Source: Terfezia claveryi
Lineage: Eukaryota; Ascomycota; Pezizomycetes; Pezizales; Pezizaceae
DNA length: 64,000 bases
NCBI GenBank assembly: GCA_015179025.1
Contig: WHUX01000221.1
Span: forward strand, 21,300-85,299
Reading direction: 5' to 3'
Position 1 is the first letter of the stretch; every line of letters starts with the position of its first letter. The notes beneath the pieces are model-generated. The model was not told the DNA's origin, made no database searches, and worked only from the letters and a program-made list of their open reading frames with translations. The translations under genes were made by a program, and so were the position numbers. Shown here piece by piece: positions 10,701 through 22,758 of the stretch.

Positions 10701-12707
10701 TCGACATTCGGAGGGAATGACTTGTTTTTGATCATGAAGTAGTTGGCAGGCTTGGCTGAGCAACCCTTAATCTGTCATACGCTATGGCATCTTAAGAGCC
10801 AATAAGCCCTTTCAAAGTTGGGGACACTGGCAGTGTCGCTATACGTTGGTCTAATTGCGTGATGGTGGTGCCGAGACCAACTAAATGGGACTAGCTCAAT
10901 TCCTCCTGTGCCAACCAGACTAGTCTGGCTAGGATGGAAGTCTGGCGATATTTCCAGCATTACGAAATACGGAAGGTTGAGCTAGGAAAGTAAACAAGAA
11001 ATGGAAACACTAGAGTACGGTTTAACCTACATGCATTCACACGTGCTAATGTCATTGGCTGTAAACTGATCGCCCCTGCGCCATCCCGGCAAGGCGCATG
11101 TAGCCCAGGAACCTAACAATATCGTGCAGGGGCTGTGCAACCAGACCAAGAGGACGGATAGGGAAGGAAGGCACACTAGACTACTGTTAGTTTACTGTAC
11201 TGCAAGGAACATGACTCGGGATATTCTGATGATGATCTGACGCAATTGGGGAGGGGGGAGGAGTTTAGCATTCAAGTTTGCGAAATGGAAAGTTATGAGT
11301 GTGACTGGTAAATCAATTAAGGTTGGGCGGTTGGCGGCGGTGGGCTCGAGATTAAAGGTTGGAGGGAACCCGCGTGTGACTGAACTGAACTTATCTGCAG
11401 AAACTTCCGTCTCATTTTCCTGTCTCGTTCCATTCCATCGTGCATGAGAACAGCTGCAACGCAGACGACTAAGGTATATAGATATGTAGGTAGGGCTGCA
11501 GCGTCTGCAGCGAGAAGGACATTGTAGTGTAGGTACTCTGTACGTAATGGTCAATATTAATTTGGGGGGGGCCTTTTCAAACAAATCTTGTAAACAAGGC
11601 AATAATATACCTTACATATTGCAATACATACTGCACTCATCTCGCCGCAGTCGCATCCATAAGTATGGGTGAAATGTGTTAATGTGTAGAGTAGGTAGGG
11701 GACCGGAGGAATGTCCTAAAGGCCTACCCTACTACCACCTAGCCTAGAGCATGATGCATTTGCCCATGCCCAGCCTTGAGAGTCCAATCAGATAACACGA
11801 GATACCGTACTTCAAGTAGGTAAGTACCTTATATCTTATATCTCTACTCCAAAACTTGCCTGCCTAGACTAAGTAGTAAGTGTACTTTGAGCGCAGTTAC
11901 AAAGTTCTGAACGAACCTGGCACCGGCAGCCCATACAGGATCAGCTGTCCTTGGACCCACCGCGGAAACGGGTGGGCCAGTGGTGAGAGACCAGCTGTGA
12001 GAAGCTTCGTCATTCATATCTATTGGGTCTCAAATGATTGATCTCGAGTTATTCAGACCTCCTGTTGAAAGGCCTTTCAAAACAGTCATATACCCCTGAG
12101 TTCTCTCTTCTGGGGCTCACGCCCTGGCTCACGCCCTACATTACGACACAACACTGCAAACTGCAAGCACTCTGCGCGGCCTAACATATTTTGCACCACA
12201 GAAAAGTATTCGCAAGACTTTTGTTTTTTTTTTGTCTTCGCGAATTGAAAACGAAGCTTGACGCTACACCGAAACCGGCCGACTTCTTCCTTCTTCTTCG
12301 TGGGCCTGCGTTCTAATCTCCTAGCCATATTTCTATTCGTTCCATCCATATAGGTACCACCCCAGATCAAGTCAGCAAACGGGGCTCACAGCTACTACCC
12401 CTGGATAGATACTCTGCATTGTCATCGTGCTGTGCTGAAAAACTGCATTGCGAAGGGTATTTGAGCTTTCTGGCAAACTTGATCTTATCTATTACTCGTC
12501 AGCTGCCTAGCACTCATCACTCGTTTCCACCACTCAACAGGTCAACTCCGCGAACCTCCTCCCTTCGTGACTCACTCAGCTGCGGCAGTGTCAATAAGTA
12601 CCCATCTAAAAACCATTACGAATCTACCAAAAGTACGAAATCGCAACCAAACATACGGCCTGAATTGAACTGAGCAACCTAACCATCTCTCACGGCCACA
12701 CCACGTA
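10701..12707. other. Gene-free DNA upstream of the transporter gene
   Basis: No supported gene. A family B repeat end (GTGCCAACCAGACTA) lies at about 10908-10922, and GTTGGTCT/AGACCAAC at about 10846-10881 forms a local hairpin. The last 300 bases before 12708 include pyrimidine-rich DNA (12520-12560) that fits a promoter or 5' leader. No clear TATA box was identified. Confidence 0.35.
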
Positions 12708-14625
12708 ATGCTTTTCATTGACGGCCTCTTCCGAATTCCTACAGCTTTCCGCCACAGTAGCCTAGTTCCATTTCCACAGGCCTCACCTATCACACTATAC
12801 GCTGTAGACTCGAATGTCACCTCAGCGATAGCAGATGGGCAACAATACCTCTCTGCTGCGGGAGGTGGGGGAATGGCGCCGCACTCGGAATCTCCAGCGT
12901 TGGGATACCTGATTCTACTTGTGTTTGAAGCGGTGTTGGAGGTTGTATGTGTCAGTTTGCCTGGGTATATTATTGCGAAGCAGGGGATGTTTAATCCCGA
13001 GATGCAGAAGTTTGTGGCAAATTTGAATGTTTCATTATTCACGCCCTGTTTGAGTGAGTTCGCCCTCATGAATCCGCTGGACAGTGTTTTGGCTAATACA
13101 TGTGGTTATAGTTTTCACGAAACTTGCATCGCAGTTGACCCTCTCAAAAATTGTTGAGCTAGCTGTTATCCCCGTTATCTTTGTGGTCATGACACTCACC
13201 TCGTACCTTTGCTCCCTCCTCATGTGTCGAATCTTCCGACTCGGCAAGCGCGCATCTAACTTTGTTATCGCGATGGGTGTTTTCGGAAATTCCAACTCAC
13301 TACCCATATCCCTCGTAATCTCCTTATCTATGACGATCGGTGGACTTCACTGGGACCGAATCCCAGATGACAACGACGAAGATGTCGCAGCCAGAGGTAT
13401 CTTGTATTTACTAATCTTCCAGCAATTAGGACAGCTCGTCAGATGGTCTTGGGGTTACCATGTGCTTCTTGCGCCACCAGGGAAATATGACGAACTTGAC
13501 GACGGGACTCCCGCTCCAGCAATTGTACAAGAAGGGAGATACAGAGATGAGCAACAAGAGTCAGGTAGCGAAGATGATATTGAGAATGCCCAGGGCGTGG
13601 ATCCATTCGAAACACCTCAGTTCCAGAATAGTTTTGTCGGACTCCAATATCCCTATGAAGCATCGGTTGACCCTGCTGCCACCAACAATGGAGATCTTCT
13701 CTTTGTAAATTGGAATGAGAATGAGGCAAGGGATACGGATGGATTGTTGAAGGTCGATGGTCATAGCAGGCATCATTCTAGGAAAAGTACCGGAGTAAAT
13801 GGATACAGTGAGACGAATTCGGAGTATCCTACAAGAGTGCAGAGCCCTACCAGCCCATTTGAGCGGTCTTCAGCGACATCCATCACGACCACTTCAAGGC
13901 CAGAGTCTCAGCACGGTCCATTAGCTACCCCGGGCCCAGGACCAGATGGGGATCTTACCTCCTTCCCGGCGCCCATTGCCTTACATGTCCCCATTTCCCT
14001 CAAATCCAAGGGACCTCAGAGTACCCTAGGGAAGGCGTGGGAGAAATTTAGGAATGGAGCGGTGAGGGCTTATGCTACATTTATGGCCGTCATGAACCCT
14101 CCCTTGTGGGCAATGCTCTGCGCCGTCATTGTCGCATCTATCCCCAAACTCCAGGCACTATTCTTCACTCCAGGTACTTTTATTCAGAATTCCGTCACTC
14201 GCGCGGTATCACAGACGGGTAATGTCGCAGTCCCACTTATCCTAGTCGTGCTCGGAGCGAATTTAGCGAATAACACTACATCCTCTGAATCGGCTAATCT
14301 CCGCGCGAAGAAACATCACAACAAACTCCTTGTTGCGTCGATAATGAGTAGGATGGTCTTGCCGTTTTTAATCACTGCACCAATATTGGCTATCGCGGCG
14401 AAGTGGCTACCGATTAGTATTCTTGATGACCCGATTTTTGTGATTGTTTGTTATTTGTTGATGGGGGCACCGAGTGCGTTGCAGTTGGCGCAGATCTGTC
14501 AGATCAATGGGGTATACGAGAGTGTGATGGCGAGGATATTGTTCTGGAGTTATGTGGTGGTGATTTTGCCGAGCACAGTGGTGTTGGTGGTTACGGCTGT
14601 GGAGGTCGTGAAGTGGGCTGCGTAA
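12708..14625 (+). CDS. Auxin efflux carrier family membrane transporter (ECM3-like)
   Basis: Exons 12708-13053 and 13112-14625; the 58-nt intron has GTGAGT, a CTAAT branch site and TATAG, and restores the frame. Product 619 residues. It belongs to the Mem_trans/auxin efflux carrier family (PF03547), multi-pass transporters that in yeast include Ecm3; substrate here unknown. N-terminal helices include LGYLILLVFEAVLEVV and SLPGYIIAKQGMF, followed by FVANLNVSLFTPC and a FGNSNSLP motif typical of the family. A hydrophilic loop of about 200 residues, acidic and Ser/Thr/Pro-rich, separates the N-terminal helices from a C-terminal bundle that ends near TAVEVVKWAA. The ATG at 12708 is first; the in-frame ATG at 12873 (MAPHSESPALGY) has a better context and sits directly before the conserved part, so the true start may be there. 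Confidence 0.93.
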
Positions 14626-15772
14626 GAGGAATGGGTGTAAGTAGCCACGGGGTGAGGGCAGGGCATTCATATATGTTATGAGATGGCATAGGTCTGTGAT
14701 TGTGATGGTTGGGCCCTTCGCTGTAGATATTTATTTCTTCTGGGCCTTTTCATTGAATCAAGTTGGTTTTCGGTTGGCTTCTCTTTTTATTTACCGCGTT
14801 TGGTTAAGTTTAGCTGTGGCTGCTACGTTGCGATGAGGTAGTTGCGTGCAACTTGTCAGCACATGACGGATAATGGTTAAGACGAAAAAGTCACGTGTAC
14901 CTCATTTCATTTCATTTCATTTCATTTCTTTTCTTTTAACTTGGGTTTCTATATGTTGATCATGATCTGAGATGCCACTGTTTCATTTCTCACTTCCATG
15001 GAGGATTGGATCAAATAATCATAATGTTTGTGCTGTTGGTAGTGTATATGCATCTGTGGGATAAGCTGGGGGCAAGGGGATATATATCTACAGATGATGA
15101 AGGATCGCCTCGAGATGTAAATTTATAAAATAAGTGAGATATAGTAGTTTGCGTTTGGAAGAGTGAATGTAACCTCCGCGTTACCCTGAGCTTTTGCGAT
15201 CAATAGTTTATTTTTGTGGGAGGGCTTACTCACTCTCCTTATCTATGTCAATATATATACAGTATATAGGTGATTCTTTCTCCCTGTTTCAAACATTCAG
15301 TTATTTAGTTTTAGTCTTATGGGGTTTATTTGTTTTATTTTGTTGTTGGAGTTGGGTAACTACTATATGTTGAACTAAGCGTATCCCCCTGGTATTTTCT
15401 TTTCTTTCTTTTTGGGGGTGGGGGAATACATAGTTTTATTGGTTATTTGTAACTCTGTATTTTCTCTGTACGGAGTAATAACTCTTTCTATGTACATATT
15501 TCACTTAGAAGTTGTAGGTATAGCCAATCTTTGCTCAGTTATCTACATAGTGATGCTCTCCTCCCGTATACAGAATGCAGATGGGTATGCCTCTAAAGTG
15601 CATATGCAGCCCTACCCTAACCGCCAAGACTCGGGTAGACGTATACCGATGCTGCCCGCCGATTTGTCTCGCAACCACAAACGTCATTAGTCCCTGCAGT
15701 CCCCAATGAGGACAGAAACAAAAACATCACCTCCATCTACAACATCAACATCAACACGTCGAATCTCCCACG
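14626..15772. other. Intergenic spacer with pentanucleotide microsatellite
   Basis: No supported gene in about 1.1 kb. A TTTCA-type microsatellite of about five units spans 14903-14928 and passes into TTTTC/TTTCT; a TCACGTG word lies just before it at 14891. The final 100 bases before 15773 are rich in CATCAACA-type repeats, which suits a 5' untranslated leader of the next gene. Confidence 0.5.
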
Positions 15773-17398
15773 ATGTCCCTTAGCCGTATGCCCCGTGCTG
15801 CTTTTGCCCTGCCAGCTCTTGGGGCTGTGGTGATCAGGAGAGCATTCATCCCCGCCGTGAAAGCCACTCCGAGGACATGGACCTCCGCTCGCCAGGTCAG
15901 GGCCCTCCGAACCACCCCCTCCCTCATGAGGCCATCCGGCATCGACACACCCGTCACCGCAGAGCACACCCCCCCATCCAGCATCACCACCGCCGCCACC
16001 GACACCCCCCCTCCCGTTAGCAAAGCCCCCCTCTCAACCACCCCGCTCAACGCCCTCCACCTTTCCCAAGGCGCAAAAATGGTTCCCTTCGCAGAATACT
16101 CTATGCCGCTCATGTATCCCCCACAGACGCACATTGTTGAGCACAATTGGACTCGAGAACATGCATCCATTTTCGACGTTTCGCATATGGTCCAGCATAT
16201 GTTCTCTGGTCCTGGTGCCCTTGCATTTCTAGAATCATTGACTCCGGCAGATCTGGTTGCGCTGGGGCCGTTTCATAGTACGTTGTCGGTGTTGCTGGCG
16301 CATCCCACGGGGGGGATTATTGACGATACGATCATTACCATGCAGGCGTCACAGCAGCAGTTTTATGTTGTCACGAATGCAGGATGCAGAGAAAAAGATT
16401 TACTTTATTTCAAAGAAGCTCTACGAAAATGGAATGACTCGTCCGCACTCAAAGAAGAAGGAGAGGTTGTCCATGAGGTTCTGAAGGACTGGGGACTTAT
16501 CGCCCTGCAAGGCCCTGAAGCAAAAGATGTCCTTGGGGAATACCTCGCACACGTCATCCCCCCACAAGCGGGAGTTGATCTAGATAAAGTTATTTTCGGG
16601 ACGAGTTTCAAAGCCTCCGTCCCTGCGAGCGAAAGGGTTGGCGAGAGAGTCACAGTACATATCGCGCGGGGGGGATACACTGGAGAAGACGGGTTTGAAA
16701 TCTCCATCCCACCCAGCCCAGCGATCACCGAGTCCCAAACCCCCCATTCAGAGAGCCCAGCTCCCACCGCGGCGGCGAGTAGCACTGTTCCCGCACATAA
16801 TCCCACCACCTACATTACTAACATGCTCCTGCGGATTGGTGGGCAGGAGAGAATAAGGATGGCGGGGTTGGCAGCGAGGGATAGTTTGAGATTGGAGGCG
16901 GGGATGTGTCTCTATGGACATGATTTGAATGAGGATATTACCCCCGTGGAAGCCTCGCTGGGGTGGGTCGTGCATAAACGCCGACGAGCAGATGGGCTGT
17001 TCCCCGGGGGGAGTGTCATTCAGGCGCAGCTAGCGAAAAACGGTACTCCACCGGAGAAAAAGAGGATAGGACTTGATCTTGGTACTGGCGGGGCCCCAGC
17101 TAGGGAGGGGATGAAGATTGTGAAGGTTGGGGAGAAGGGGGAGAAGGGGGAGAAGGAGGTGGTGGGACATGTGACAAGTGGGGGGCCGGCGATTAGTTTG
17201 GGGATGAAAATTATTGCGATGGGATATGTGAAGAGGGGGTGTGATAAGGTGGGGACAGTGTTGGGGGTGGATGTTCGAGGGAAGGTGAGGGAGGCAAGAG
17301 TGGTGAAGATGCCGTTTGTGCCTACAAAATATTGGAAGGGGGTGGAGGGCAAGGGGAAGGTAGACGCGGTGATCAAGGACCCGTCGGGGGAGGCGTGA
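15773..17398 (+). CDS. GCV1: Aminomethyltransferase, glycine cleavage system T protein, mitochondrial
   Basis: Single uninterrupted frame of 541 residues. T protein transfers the methylene group from aminomethyl-lipoyl H protein to tetrahydrofolate, releasing ammonia, in the mitochondrial matrix. The first 50 residues are Arg/Ala/Ser-rich without acidic residues (MSLSRMPRAAFALPAL, RAFIPAVKATPR), a typical presequence. Family motifs: GAKMVPFAEYSMPLMY (100-115), ASIFDVSHM (131-139), GGIIDDTII (180-188), GLIALQGPEA (241-250), RGGYTGEDGFEI (299-310), RDSLRLEAGMCLYGHDL and TPVEASLGW. It is longer than the approximately 400-residue yeast protein: a Pro/Thr-rich linker (55-92) and a Ser/Pro-rich insert after residue 312 account for most of this. 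A leader rich in CATCAACA precedes the ATG. Convergent with DPH2. Confidence 0.95.
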   Translation: MSLSRMPRAAFALPALGAVVIRRAFIPAVKATPRTWTSARQVRALRTTPSLMRPSGIDTPVTAEHTPPSSITTAATDTPPPVSKAPLSTTPLNALHLSQGAKMVPFAEYSMPLMYPPQTHIVEHNWTREHASIFDVSHMVQHMFSGPGALAFLESLTPADLVALGPFHSTLSVLLAHPTGGIIDDTIITMQASQQQFYVVTNAGCREKDLLYFKEALRKWNDSSALKEEGEVVHEVLKDWGLIALQGPEAKDVLGEYLAHVIPPQAGVDLDKVIFGTSFKASVPASERVGERVTVHIARGGYTGEDGFEISIPPSPAITESQTPHSESPAPTAAASSTVPAHNPTTYITNMLLRIGGQERIRMAGLAARDSLRLEAGMCLYGHDLNEDITPVEASLGWVVHKRRRADGLFPGGSVIQAQLAKNGTPPEKKRIGLDLGTGGAPAREGMKIVKVGEKGEKGEKEVVGHVTSGGPAISLGMKIIAMGYVKRGCDKVGTVLGVDVRGKVREARVVKMPFVPTKYWKGVEGKGKVDAVIKDPSGEA

Positions 17399-18064
17399 GG
17401 GGTGGAATTGGATTTATGTTTTTATTTTTGTGTTTTATTGCATGATTTATATATAGCAATGGGCATCATCAATTGGAGTATTCAGTCACTCAACTGAAAA
17501 TACATTCGCATCCGCCTGCCCTAGAGACATATCGACAAGACTGGCGGGCCAGGTCTCGGGCACATCGCTAGACCTCGGGCAATCGCCAGATCTCGGGCAG
17601 ATCGCCGGCACATGGGGCAGGCACATAAAGTTGCAACTCTCGGCCCTCCATCCAACAATTAGCAAATACATCTTTGAGCGGAGCCTCAACGCGGACGCCT
17701 CCCCGCCTCTACGCTCCCCTCCTCACCACCACCACCTCCTCCCTCCTCGCCTCTCACCTCACCACCCTCCTCACCTCCCGACAACACTTCCACAATCGAA
17801 CATTCTCGCCGCCCGTGGTCGACGACCTCCCATCCTACCCCTCCAGCCCAACAAACAACGCCCCACCCACGAGAGGTAGTCGTTGTGGTGAGGAGGCCGA
17901 GAGGTGGGGAGAAGCGCTAGCTATAATTGGGGGGATTGCATTCTTTGATAAGGAAGAGGAAATGTCCATGGTGTGTATTTTTAATCTACCTGTATGGTAT
18001 TATCCAATAAAATGAAATAAACTGCAGCATAAAATGATTATTTACATCCCTACCCAGTGGGCGC
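17399..18064. other. Intergenic spacer between convergent genes
   Basis: Lies between the two 3' ends. Around 17515-17620 the words CAAGA(C)CTGGCGGGC, AGACCTCGGGC and AGATCTCGGGCA are reiterated. A plus-strand frame (17674-18015) has a mitochondrial-presequence-like beginning but no ATG, and I do not support it as a gene. Confidence 0.4.
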
Positions 18065-19887
18065 TCACCGCCTCTCGCCTTCCCAACCCAAGTTATACCC
18101 CCTTGCAACCCCGCTCCTGCCAACTTCCATCTGCGCGCCCTCACCTCCAACCCCACTCTCACCAGTCCAGTCTTCATCTTCATACCCAACCACCAACCCT
18201 CTCCAGGTCCGTTTCTCCTTTAGGAACTCCGCAGCTGGACTGAGTACCCCGCCTGTAGGGGCTAAGAGGTGTGTGTGTTTATTTTTCTCCGTCAGGGCGG
18301 AAGAGGCTGGATTTGTTGCAGTGGTTGTAGTGGTCGTAGATGCAATAGGGAGATGTGCGAGGGGGCGAGAAGTGGATGAGTATCTGCCTGTGCGGAGGTC
18401 GAAGTCGGGGGGGAGGGACTCGGGGATGTGGGAGAGCGGGTTGGAGGGATCTTCGTCGTCGGCGGGACTTGTACCGGGGGTTGAATCGTAGTTACCTTCT
18501 TCCTCTGGATTTTGTTTCTGCGTGGATTCATGCGCAGTTTCACCGCCTGTCGGATCCCTCTTTAGTAATGTATCAAAATCCGTGATCCACTCTCCATTCC
18601 ATTCCCACAACCTCCCCCTTCCTGCCTCGACACCCTCTCCCTCACGATCCCCCATTCCCTCCAACGCAACCCCACACTCCCACGGCGTCACCACCCCTCT
18701 CCAAAACCCCCTTCCCCCATCCCCCCTCTCCAGCGCGCCCCCCACAACCCCCTGTTCCCAACACCCCACCCCCACCCACCCCTCTACCTCACTAAAATTC
18801 GCCAACTTCTCCTGATTCACCTTGCCCACAACGACCATATAGCTCTTTTTGCCTTTACTCCGAATTAGGCGTTGCAGGAGGGAAATTAGTGGAAGATAGT
18901 TATTTACGGATAAGGTAGAGACAAGAATCCCGATTATTGACGCAGCACGAAGTTGAGTTAATAGTGCATACCTGCGGCGAAGGAGCGGCATCGTCGCTAG
19001 TGGGGCAGTGCTTATGGCTGAGACGGTCGGATCTCTATCCGTAGGGAAGATATGCACCTTCCCGACCCTTGAGGCAAGAACAAGGAGCAAACTAGTCATT
19101 GGAGTGCTAATATGGAACAACGTCCATTCCTCCCGCAGTATCCTCGCCATCTCAGCCTTCTCCTCTGCAGAATGGCTTGCACCAGACACACACTCCGAGG
19201 GCAAGGTCCGATTCGGCAACAGCGCAGATGGATCGTGAATTACCTCCGCTTCCCAGATTTGGGTATACCCGGATTCCTCTCTTAGTTTCTTCACTATTGG
19301 GTGCAGGTGGGACGTATATGTCACATCCGCCATGACCACGACCTTCTCCGTCCTATCTGGGTATAACGTCGTAAATGTGTCGAGGACGCTTTGTTGTGAA
19401 AGGGGAGGGTGTGTAAAGACGTATATCACAGGCAGGCGAGCTGTCGGGGAGAGACACGCCCGGCCGTAATGCACTAGTACATCTGCGGAGACGTGTTCTG
19501 CGGCGATTTCGTCGGCGCAGCAGGAGCTGTAGCTAGTGTCGGCCAGGATGTAGAGTTTCTTCTCCACCCTCTGAGTAGTCCTCTCGGTATCTTCTCCTTC
19601 TGACGGCCCTTCTGCTGGGGCATTTAATACACCCGGGTTGCGCCTAGCTGGAGAAGTTCATCGGGGAACTGTAGTGCGATCCAGCTCCATCCTCCGCATC
19701 GTAACTCGGTGATAGTGCGGTCGATCTCGAAGAAGCTGCGGAGCTCGGCGTGGGTTTTTGGGGCGTAGGCGGGTGGTGGTGGTGGTGGGGGGAGGGTGAA
19801 GAAGGAGGGGTCTTCGTGGGTGGAGAGTACCGGGGCGACGGTTGGCGCGGTGGTAGTTTGTTGTGGGGGGGATGAGGGTTCGCTCAT
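18065..19887 (-). CDS. DPH2: Diphthamide biosynthesis protein 2
   Basis: Dph2 works with Dph1 in the first step of diphthamide synthesis on translation elongation factor 2, a cytosolic reaction. Two minus-strand segments make up the gene. The 5' segment (19887 to about 19627) gives MSEPSSPPQQTTTAP, a proline run, FFEIDRTITELRCGGWSWIA and ALQFPDELL. The 3' segment (from about 19640 to 18065) gives KKLYILADTSYSSCCADEIA, VHYGRACLSPTARLPVIYVF, LLRRRYALL, SYMVVVGKVNQEKLANF and ends with RSGVARGYN, all Dph2 landmarks. The C-terminal third has a Ser/Thr/Glu-rich insert. Between the segments the frame shifts by one: either a roughly 60-nt intron (GTGTAT to CTCAG is in phase) or a one-base deletion near 19628. 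The exact junction is unresolved. Confidence 0.9.
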
Positions 19888-20632
19888 TTTTTGGAATAGG
19901 GTGGAGGGAGTGAGAATAATGGTAGGGCATGTTTTGTTTGTGGTGGGTGTCGGGGTAGTTTGTTTATGCAGTAGAGGGAAGCGAGCAACGGATATGTGTA
20001 GAGAAAACCTTTAAATGCCCTTCATAGCCTTTGCTGACGCAGCAATTACGTAGCCTAGTACGGAGTACATACAGTACGTACCCACATAGTTTTAGAGACT
20101 ACATAGTTTAATACTGCTGGTCACCCACGCAACGAAAGACACAGACCGAGAAATCACTCACTACGGGGAAATCGGCTGAAGATGGCTGGCGAAGCCCCTC
20201 CCTGAGCCTGGCACAATCTTCGTAGGTCCCAGCAAAATAAGTCCGAAGTGCATGGATATCATCACTTACAAACCATGCGCAAACCTATTTGAGCTCTTAG
20301 CATATATGAGGTCAACAGGCTGGCTATCATATGCATTACCCCTCAATCTAGCTGGCGATGCAAATATCGTTTCGTGATGCGAGGCTGGTAACTATATCTT
20401 GGTTGCAGCGTGACTGAGTTCAGGGTAAGGGATAGCAGCTTCGTGGATTGTCGTCACTGACATCTTCGGCCACTCGTTATCCACTCCGTGAAGTCACAAT
20501 CTACGTGTTGAAGTGACAGCAGCCTAATTAAACCCGTGTTAATACTTATTTAGGACAAAAAAGCAACCAAATAATGTCCTAGATTTACATCACCATACGC
20601 ATGGCAACCTAACTTTACCTCCATGTCGAGAG
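19888..20632. other. Intergenic, DPH2 promoter side
   Basis: Upstream region of DPH2 (minus strand) and of the AAA relic (plus strand). I see no supported gene. Diverged AAA coding sequence may begin before 20633 but cannot be recognised. Confidence 0.35.
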
Positions 20633-21300
20633 ATGCCGCATTCTCAATGGATGGCTTCGGCAAATTGGGCCAGGCGATTATCGCTTGCAAAACGAATATT
20701 TCCGAAGTATCAGCGGAGGGTGTCCACCCGGAGTTACTGTCTGCATACACGAAGTCACCCTATACGAAATTTCGCTGGTGAACTTGGAACTATGTCATGC
20801 CAGCTGGAAAGTGACCTTACCCGTATATTTGCTCTCGCTGCTCGCTGGAACTCTGTTGTACTTGACGAAGCAGATATTTTTATGGAAACTCCCAGGTTTC
20901 ACGAAATCGGACCCAATGCTAGTGTCTCTGTTTTCCTCAAGGTCTTGGAGTATTACAAAGGCATCATCATCCTTACCACTAATAGTGTGGTATCATTCGA
21001 GGACGCATTTAGATCTCGAATTCACATAGCTTTGATATTTAGTGAGTTGGATCTATAAATTAGGACGAAAGAACTGGCAAATCTTTGTCAGCAGACCCTA
21101 AAGCAAGCGGAGGGAGCCTTGACAGATAAGGATGTGTTGAGCTTGCAGAGAGGCAAGTGAACAGACATGAAATTAAGAATGCCATTTAATCGGCGCAGGG
21201 TTTGGCAAAGAGAAGGAGGGAGTTATTAAATGTCCAATATTTAACTTGGTTCTGGAATTCAGGAGGCATTTTAAACGAATTCTTGAATTTGAGGTGGTTA
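20633..21300 (+). pseudogene. AAA+ ATPase C-terminal fragment
   Basis: Read across several frames, the plus strand encodes a recognisable AAA+ core. A degenerate Walker A (GGCPPGVT, about 20706) is followed in the neighbouring frame by LESDLTRIFALAARWNSVV, Walker B VVLDEADIF and then VFLKVLEYYKGIIILTTN (sensor 1) and FRSRIHIAL. After a stop at 21056 the similarity continues to about 21300: AEGALTDKDVLSLQRGK, then NRHEIKNAI, a stop, SAQGLAKR and, in another frame, LEFRRHFKRILEFE. This resembles the family of large fungal AAA proteins in which the helicase-like core sits at the C-terminus. At least three frame changes and two stops make it non-functional. The first glycine-lysine pair of the P-loop is lost. 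Confidence 0.65.
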
Positions 21301-22758
21301 TATTTGAAGTCTAGCGCAGCAGGGATTTTGGTGGAATAACTTCATATGGCTTGGGAAACTTGAAGACGCATTACCAAACTAGAAGTTGTATTGTATTAGT
21401 TTATACATATACGTGGAACTTTCACGCAAATGACGTATGCTTAACTATATAAAGCGAATTATGAAGGAATTAACAAGGGGTCTACGGATCAATTTACTAG
21501 AGCTCAACTTGAATCGTTTATATCCAAGTACAGTACTCTTTTGCGCTACGCGCCTAAATAGATGTCTAGGCCTACCGTATACCTACGGTCATGGGCACAA
21601 GATAAAGTAGTGTGATTCAGGCAAGAGGCCACTTCCAAGCCACGGCCATGGTATGATGGGTGTTTCTGGGCGTAGTTAGGGCGCTATAGGAACTGGTGGC
21701 CTGGTGGATGCTGCCCTATATATACACCCTCCAGCGTGCTCTTGCTACATAGTAGGCCCTCTGGCATGTACCTGTTTTCGTACCAGTCGCGGGCCCCCGC
21801 CCGCCCCAGGCCCGGCACGAAGGCTTGGGCTTAAGTAACTTGCTAGAGGTAGGAGCGACACCGGCACGGCATCCAAATCGTATTTAAGTCCGTTGCCCAA
21901 CGGCTACAGTACTAGTTTTTTGTGCTTGATGAGGGAAATGGTGATGGTCGTCTACATACTGTTTGCAATAGCGCTGACGGCCAGACTCTCAACAATCTCT
22001 TTGTCTCCTCCTGGTGTCTCAGGGGCGCTTTGGCTGGCCAATCAGAACCCCCAGCGCCCGAAGGAGTTACGCTTGGGGTTGGGTGTGATAAAAGTGTTTG
22101 TTTGGCCCAGAATAATTCAAGGTGTGGCGTTCTTTGTGCTGTGACAGATTGTCTGAAACGAAACTCTAGATAGATAAGTATCCATAGAATCCATGCTCCT
22201 TTTCCTGGGCTGTAGATCCTCCCTCCCACCCCCACCCCCACTTTGGTTCCCCTTTGCCTAAAAGTCCTAGACATCACGTCTTATAAAGACAACAAGGCAA
22301 TATACCTTGTTACGGCTAGTTGGAACGAAACCTGCCTGTGTATCTTTATCCCTACAAAGCAATCTTCACCATCGTTTCCAGATACATATACACCATAATA
22401 ATTAGCATTTGTTAAATTATTTATCACCTATTCTACATCAACATTCGATATTTCTATGGGCCAAATTTTAACTGTGTGATTGACGCATTAGATATCCCGG
22501 AACGTGAAAACTTCGCAAGAACCCTTGACTAATATATTGAAATTCAGTGACTGCACAGGTTGACTTATATTTGCAGGTGGTTCCCCCAAGAACAACATCG
22601 AAACACAAAACGACTCTAGGCCTTTTTGTTTCTTCTTACATCTAAGCAACACTGACATTCTCCCAAGGCAGCCGCAGGAAGTTGACAGAACGTCACCTGT
22701 AACCGAACTGCTCTAGGACTGGATCCTTTCTCTTATACTGCAGTTCAGAACTTACAAG
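21301..22758. other. Intergenic, upstream of the RGG gene
   Basis: About 1.4 kb without a supported gene. A GC-rich patch (21783-21830, CGCGGGCCCCCGCCCGCCCC) lies in otherwise AT-rich DNA. Frames at 21893-22277 lie on both strands and show no motif. The last 150 bases before 22759 probably form the promoter and leader of the RGG gene. Confidence 0.35.

Noticed and set aside
17631..18015. Possible small gene with a mitochondrial-type leader between GCV1 and DPH2
   Set aside because: The frames begin at TTG codons, not ATG, and no ATG or splice partner supports them; low-complexity CT-rich DNA explains the length.
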